In this document: positions 59,997-64,000 of the stretch, one piece after another
Layout: each line of letters begins with the position of its first letter
Numbering within the stretch: the first letter of the stretch is position 1
Assembly: GCF_019710575.1 (NCBI RefSeq)
Contig: NZ_JAHWFK010000001.1
Span: 310,001-374,000 of the forward strand
DNA from: Paractinoplanes polyasparticus
GTDB taxonomy: Bacteria > Actinomycetota > Actinomycetes > Mycobacteriales > Micromonosporaceae
DNA length: 64,000 nt
Direction of reading: 5' to 3'
Translations under genes and position numbers: made by a program
The notes under the pieces: generated by a model
What the model was told of the DNA's origin: nothing
Database searches by the model: none
Seen by the model: the letters and a program-made list of their open reading frames with translations, nothing else

Positions 59997-60976
59997 TGCG
60001 GGACGCTGGTCGAGCCGCGAACCACCAGCTCGGGACGGAACAGGGGCGCCCCGCCGGGTGAGTCGAGCTGCTTGACCGCGGCCGCCACGATCGCGTCCTC
60101 GTCCCAGGCCATCGTGGTCAGGCCGGGCTCGACCAGGACGGCCAGCTGGTGGTCGTCGTAGCCGACGACCGACAGGTCGTCCGGGATGCGCAGGCCGGCG
60201 TCGCGGGCGGCCCGGTAGACGGCGAACGCCAGCGAGTCGCTGAGGCAGAACACGCCGGTCGGCCTGTCGCGGGCGGTCAGCAGCGACGACACCACGTCGA
60301 CGGCGTCCGCGGTGGCGGCGGGCGCGGCGATGGCGACCAGCTCGATGCCGAGCGTCTCGGCGATGGCGGACGCAAGCAGCTGCGCCGGCCGGCCGGGGGT
60401 CGAGGGCAGCGCGGGCGCGAGCAGGCCGACCCGCCGGTGGCCCAGCTCGGCCAGGTGGGCGAAGGCTGTCCGTACGCCGTGCTCGTTGTCGAAGAGCACG
60501 CTGCTGGAGCCCGGACGCCCGAGCAGCGCGTCACCGATCGACACGACGGCGACGGACGGGTCGAGCAGGCGCCAGTAGTCGGCCGTGGGGTCGACCGGCG
60601 AGACGAGCGCGCCCTCGACCCGCTGGGCCGCGAACTGTTCGACGATGCGGCGCTCGAGTTCCGGGTCGGCATCGGCGTCGGCGATCGTCGCGAACCGCCC
60701 CTCGCGGCGCAGGGCCCGGGTGAGCAGCACCGAGAAGTCCTGCTGCCAGAGATCCCGCAGCGAGCCGGAGACCCCGACCCATCCCGTACGGCCCGAGGCC
60801 AGCGCCCGCGCGATCGGGTCGACCGTGTAGCCCAGTTCGTCGGCCAGTTCCCGGACGCGCTGGATCGTCGCCGGCGAGCCGCGCAAACCCCGCAACGCGT
60901 ACGAGGTGGCCGCCAGCGACAGGCCTGCCGCGGTGGCCAGGTCTTGAAGCGTCCGCCGACCGGGCTGCCTCGACAC
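59993..60976 (-). CDS. LacI-family regulator
   Basis: A 327-residue repressor: RTLQDLATAAGLSLAATSYA (helix-turn-helix, unusual SLAATSYALRGLRG recognition part), YTVDPIARALASGRTGWVGV hinge, and a periplasmic-binding fold (VLFDNEHGVRTAFAHLAELG, IPDDLSVVGYDDHQLAVLVE). The double GAAGCGCTTC element at 61132-61173, upstream of the divergent amidohydrolase gene, is its probable operator. It likely controls the amidohydrolase-cupin operon and perhaps the rest of the cluster. Confidence 0.88.
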   Translation of the reverse strand: MSRQPGRRTLQDLATAAGLSLAATSYALRGLRGSPATIQRVRELADELGYTVDPIARALASGRTGWVGVSGSLRDLWQQDFSVLLTRALRREGRFATIADADADPELERRIVEQFAAQRVEGALVSPVDPTADYWRLLDPSVAVVSIGDALLGRPGSSSVLFDNEHGVRTAFAHLAELGHRRVGLLAPALPSTPGRPAQLLASAIAETLGIELVAIAAPAATADAVDVVSSLLTARDRPTGVFCLSDSLAFAVYRAARDAGLRIPDDLSVVGYDDHQLAVLVEPGLTTMAWDEDAIVAAAVKQLDSPGGAPLFRPELVVRGSTSVPH

Positions 60977-61131
60977 CGGCCGACAGTAACACCGGCCGGC
61001 TCCCTCCTACGCCCCCTGGCCGGCCCACCCGCCCGGGGACAGCGCCCCCGTCAGTTCTCGCGGCCGACTACGCCGCCGAGTGGTCCACAGGCGGCTCGTC
61101 CCGGTGCCCGGGAACACATTGCCATCCGGGG

Positions 61132-61173
61132 AGGGAAGCGCTTCACTTGTGCCGACGAGTGAAGCGCTTCCCT
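61132..61173. promoter_or_regulatory. 42-bp palindrome with two LacI-type half operators
   Basis: Arms AGGGAAGCGCTTCACT and AGTGAAGCGCTTCCCT, 16 perfect pairs around a ten-base spacer. Each arm contains the self-complementary GAAGCGCTTC (61135-61144 and 61161-61170), 26 bp apart, close to the LacI-family consensus with a central CG. It lies 21 bases before the amidohydrolase start. Confidence 0.8.
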
Positions 61174-61194
61174 ATGCCGCGAGGAGGGCCAACG

Positions 61195-62088
61195 GTGATC
61201 GACTGCCACCAGCATCTGTGGCCGCCGCGCCTGGTCGAGGCGCTTCGTCGTCGCGAAGCCCTCCCCTACCTGCGCGGCTGGACGCTGCATCTGCCCGGCG
61301 AAGACCCGTACGAGTGCGATCCCGGGCACCACGACGTCGAGCGCCGCCGCCACCAGGAACTGCGGGACGGCCGGTCGCGGGTCCTGGTGTCGCTGTCGAG
61401 CCCGCTCGGCATCGAGCACCTGCCCGCCCACGACGGCGCCGAGCTGATCGACCTCTGGCACGAGAGCGCGCTCGAGCTGGGCGAGCCGTTCCACGTCTGG
61501 GCGGCCGCGCCGGTCACCGAGCTCGACCCGGACGGCCTGGCCAAGGTGCTGCGTGAGGAGCGGGTGGCCGGGTTGCAGCTGCCGGCCACCGCGCTGGCCG
61601 ACCCGGCCGGCATCGCGCACGTCGGGCCGCTGCTCACCGAGGCCGAACGCGCCGGCAAACCCGTGCTCGTACACCCCGGCCCCGCCCCCGCCTGTGATCC
61701 CGGCCTGCCCGCCTGGTGGCCGGCCCTGGTCCCGTACGTGTCGCAACTGCACCAGTCCTGGCTGGCCTGGCACGTCGCCGGCCGCCGGCAGCATCCGGGC
61801 CTGCGCATCGGCTTCGTGGCGCTGGCCGGCCTCGCGCCGCTGCACCACGAACGACTCGCCGCGCGCGGCGGCGCCCTGGGCGCGCTCGACCCCCATGTCT
61901 TCTACGAGACCTCGTCGTACGGCACCCGGGCGATCGACGCCATGACCCGCGTCGTCGGGGTCGACCCGCTCGTCTCGGGCTCCGACCGCCCGTACGCCGA
62001 AGCCGTCGACCCCGGTCTGGGCGCGGCCTTCACCCATGCCCTGTTCCACGCCAACCCGCACCGCTTTCTCACAGGAGGGCTCCCATGA
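61195..62088 (+). CDS. amidohydrolase (TIM-barrel amidohydrolase_2 type)
   Basis: A 297-residue metal hydrolase: VIDCHQHLWPPRLVEAL (HxH), LQLPATALADPAGIAHVGPL, KPVLVHPGPAPACD (third His) and VSGSDRPYAEAVDPG (Asp). It belongs with the Amidohydro_2 group that hydrolyses or decarboxylates ring compounds and lactones. The GTG at 61195 is chosen because GAGGAGG is seven bases upstream; the ATG at 61174 abuts the operator. The stop overlaps the cupin start (ATGA), so both are coupled. Confidence 0.83.
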   Translation: MIDCHQHLWPPRLVEALRRREALPYLRGWTLHLPGEDPYECDPGHHDVERRRHQELRDGRSRVLVSLSSPLGIEHLPAHDGAELIDLWHESALELGEPFHVWAAAPVTELDPDGLAKVLREERVAGLQLPATALADPAGIAHVGPLLTEAERAGKPVLVHPGPAPACDPGLPAWWPALVPYVSQLHQSWLAWHVAGRRQHPGLRIGFVALAGLAPLHHERLAARGGALGALDPHVFYETSSYGTRAIDAMTRVVGVDPLVSGSDRPYAEAVDPGLGAAFTHALFHANPHRFLTGGLP

Positions 62089-62579
62089 CCGTGTTGCCGG
62101 CTCCGCCCGGTCGCGTCCTCGACACGCAGGAACTGAAGCGCTGGGTGAGCGATTTCGCCGCCCGCCCCGAGATGTGGGAACACCTGGTGCGGCACGACAC
62201 GGGCGGGCGGCACTACGCCTCGGTCTACCGCGACAGCGACATCGACGTGTGGGTGCTCTGCTGGAACGTCGCCGACGACACCGGCTGGCACGACCACGAC
62301 ACGTCCTCGGGCGCGGTCGCCGTCACCCGCGGCGCGGTCACCGAGGCGACCCCGCGCATGGGCGGCGAGCCGGTCACCCGGGTCGTCGGGGCCGGGCGCA
62401 CGTTCGCCTTCGGGCCCGATCACATCCACCGCATGGGCGGCGCGGTCGACGGCTCGGTGTCGATCCACGCGTACTCGCCGCCGCTGTGGCGCATGGGCCA
62501 GTATTCGATCAGCCGCTCGGGCGTGCTGCGCCGCCGGGCGGTCAGCTACGCCGACGAGCTCAGGCCCATCGACGAGTAG
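62085..62579 (+). CDS. cysteine-dioxygenase-type (thiol dioxygenase) cupin
   Basis: A 164-residue cupin of the CDO type I family: VWVLCWNVADDTGWHDHDTS with His69 and His71, and FGPDHIHRMGGAVDGSVSIH with His115 as third ligand. CDO-fold enzymes oxidise cysteine, 3-mercaptopropionate or related thiols to sulfinates with Fe(II) and O2. Trp, Tyr and Arg features of classic CDO are not clear enough to name a substrate. AGGAGG precedes the ATG at 62085. It overlaps the convergent lyase gene by 34 bases. Confidence 0.8.
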   Translation: MTVLPAPPGRVLDTQELKRWVSDFAARPEMWEHLVRHDTGGRHYASVYRDSDIDVWVLCWNVADDTGWHDHDTSSGAVAVTRGAVTEATPRMGGEPVTRVVGAGRTFAFGPDHIHRMGGAVDGSVSIHAYSPPLWRMGQYSISRSGVLRRRAVSYADELRPIDE

Positions 62580-64000
62580 TCGAGCACCGCGCCGAGCCGG
62601 GGCAGCAGGTCGGCCGCGCGTTCCAGGTCGGCGCCCAGCGGCCGGTCGTCCTCCGACGGGTCGATCGCCTCGGAGGCCAGCTCGAAGGCGTCCCGCAACG
62701 GCCCCGCGGTCAGCCGGCCCGGGGCCATCCGGAGCGCGCGCACCGCCGCCATCAGCTCCGCGGCCAGCAGGGTCGGCGCGAGCTGGGTCATCGTGCGGAG
62801 CGAGCGGGCGCCCTGGGTGGCGAAGCTGGCGTGCTCCTCCAGGCCGAGCGAGATGCTGAGCGTGCCGGCCGCGGTCGGGGTCATGCCGACGCGGATCTCG
62901 GTGAGCAGGTCCTGGACGACGTACTCGCTGATCATCAGGCCGGAGCTGCCCGCCGGCCCGGCCGCCAGGAACGCCCGCAGGCCGGTCAGGTCGGGCCGCA
63001 TGAGCAGGCCCAGCCGCGCCGTCGAGAGCGACAGCACCGGCAGGAAGGCCCCGCGCGCCGCGTCGAGCTGGGACGCCAGCGTCGCCGTGTGGAACTGCCC
63101 GTGATGGCGCACGCCGTCCGAAGTGACCAGAGGGTTCTCCACGGCCGCGTTGATCTCGGCGGTGATGGCGTCGTCCAGCGTCCGGGCGGCGTGGATGGCG
63201 GGCGCGGTGACCTGAGGCAGCACCCGCAGGCCGAACGGGTCCTGAATGCGCACCGGGGCCACGCCGCCGGCCACCAGGCGGCTGAGCAGTCGCGCCACCT
63301 CCACCTGGCCGGGGTGGGCGCGGTTGCGGTGCACCGTCACGTCGTACGCCTCGGGGTTGCCCCGCAGGGCGAGGAAGCTGAGCGCCGCCACCACCACGGA
63401 CGCGCGCAACTGGCTCTGCACCCGGTCCAGGGCCAGCGCCGCCGTCGCCACCGTGAGGGCGCTGGAACTGATCATCGGGAGCGCGTCGGTCGCCCCGAAT
63501 GTCGTGACCGGCCCGGCATCACGCCACGGCCGCTCGCCGGCCAGGGTCAGGCTCAGCTCGGCCAGCGCGGCGAGGTCACCGGTGCCGATCGCGCCCCAGG
63601 AGTGGATCACCGGCACCGCGCCGTCGTGCAGCGCCGCGGCCAGCGCCTCCGCGACCTGCCGGGACACGCCGGAGCCGCCGGCCAGGATCTGGTTGAGCCG
63701 GACGGCCATCATCGCCCGGGCGGTGATGTCGTCCTCCAACGGTCCGACGGCCGCGCAGTGGCTGCGCAGCAGCCGCAGCCCGCGCTCCTCGTCGTCGGCC
63801 GTGCGTTCGTGCCGATTGGCGCCGACGCCGGTGTTGGCCCCATAGACTGCGCCTTGCGCGCGCGCTTGCTGCAGACGCGCGTGCCGCCCCTCGACCCGGC
63901 GCAGCGCGGCCGGATCGACCTCGACCCCGCACCGGCCGGAGGCGATGGCCAGCAGCGCGGCCACTGTCAGGCTGCGGCCGTCGAGTCGTTCTACCTGCAT
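62546..64000 (-). CDS. aromatic-amino-acid-lyase-family protein with Gly-Thr-Gly in place of the MIO triad
   Basis: A 484-residue lyase-fold protein close to family length. Conserved parts are QGAVYGANTGVGAN (Tyr53), VRIQDPFGLRVLPQVTAPAI, INAAVENPLVTSDG and a C-terminal LGLEEHASFATQGARSLRTM loop. The MIO segment reads HSWGAIGTGDLAALAE, so Ala-Ser-Gly becomes Gly139-Thr140-Gly141; QED is replaced by EEH. I recall IGTGDL-type members elsewhere in actinobacteria, so this may be a recurrent subgroup. The start codon is the last triplet of the window; a longer start outside cannot be excluded. It is the second lyase of the cluster. Confidence 0.83.
   Translation of the reverse strand: MQVERLDGRSLTVAALLAIASGRCGVEVDPAALRRVEGRHARLQQARAQGAVYGANTGVGANRHERTADDEERGLRLLRSHCAAVGPLEDDITARAMMAVRLNQILAGGSGVSRQVAEALAAALHDGAVPVIHSWGAIGTGDLAALAELSLTLAGERPWRDAGPVTTFGATDALPMISSSALTVATAALALDRVQSQLRASVVVAALSFLALRGNPEAYDVTVHRNRAHPGQVEVARLLSRLVAGGVAPVRIQDPFGLRVLPQVTAPAIHAARTLDDAITAEINAAVENPLVTSDGVRHHGQFHTATLASQLDAARGAFLPVLSLSTARLGLLMRPDLTGLRAFLAAGPAGSSGLMISEYVVQDLLTEIRVGMTPTAAGTLSISLGLEEHASFATQGARSLRTMTQLAPTLLAAELMAAVRALRMAPGRLTAGPLRDAFELASEAIDPSEDDRPLGADLERAADLLPRLGAVLDYSSMGLSSSA

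Noticed and set aside
56651..64000. Ergothioneine degradation cluster
   Set aside because: A lyase-family protein with a thiol dioxygenase suggested it, but no thiourocanate hydratase is present and the lyases lack the MIO serine, so I do not name this substrate.

Overview
The window is high-GC DNA with strong third-position G/C bias, many GTG (and one TTG) starts, ATGA/GTGA stop-start overlaps, long perfect palindromic operators and actinobacterial families (F420-type LLM oxidoreductases, a BTAD/SARP regulator, a gyl-type glycerol operon, DUF6461-like and IS1380-like sequences). It is most likely an actinomycete chromosome; Micromonosporaceae/Actinoplanes is an inference from the gene mix. 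I saw no tRNA, rRNA or CRISPR array.

Layout. 0-3 kb: a sugar-phosphate kinase (cut by the left edge), a class II aldolase and a LacI regulator. 3-6.7 kb: two small unknown genes, an ArsR/SRPBCC pair with clear twin operators, an RDD membrane protein and a methyltransferase. 6.8-11.8 kb: a giant BTAD-cyclase-like-AAA-TPR regulator followed by a tiny coupled gene. 11.8-18.9 kb: a glycerol locus with an IclR regulator, glpF-glpK-glpD, and a second glpK beside the regulator. 19-21.4 kb: an arginase-like protein and an alpha/beta hydrolase. 21.8-24.4 kb: a low-GC island of two coupled genes, a HExxH zincin-like protein and a membrane-anchored partner; this is one of my two candidates for an undescribed system. 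24.7-29.4 kb: a DUF6461-type protein, a GNAT protein with an internal deletion, a WYL regulator with a VOC protein, and an aldo/keto reductase pseudogene. 29.4-35.7 kb: flavin and F420-type oxidoreductases, two MarR regulators, a frameshifted CBM2-like secreted protein and an intradiol dioxygenase-SDR operon under a 27-bp palindrome. 35.8-48.7 kb: an M36-like secreted protease, a small alarmone synthetase, epoxide hydrolase, SDR, MFS exporter, a saccharopine-dehydrogenase-like protein with a nine-residue repeat insertion, TetR, cupin, AraC, quinone oxidoreductase, ribosomal protein L31 type B and an FMN reductase. 48.8-56.6 kb: an IS1380 remnant, a vanadium-haloperoxidase-like secreted protein, a cyclase/TPP-enzyme pair, a catalytically dead trypsin with a seven-repeat domain, a STAS protein and a lipoprotein.

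56.6-64 kb is the second candidate system: an RpiR regulator, an ornithine-cyclodeaminase-like enzyme, a histidine-ammonia-lyase-family protein whose MIO triad reads Ala-Ala-Gly, a LacI regulator, an amidohydrolase and a cysteine-dioxygenase-like cupin behind a 42-bp palindrome, and a second lyase-family protein whose triad reads Gly-Thr-Gly. Together they look like a catabolic cluster for an unidentified amino-acid-like substrate.

Regulation is unusually readable here: ArsR, IclR, WYL, MarR, TetR, AraC and LacI genes each lie beside inverted repeats in the matching intergenic region.
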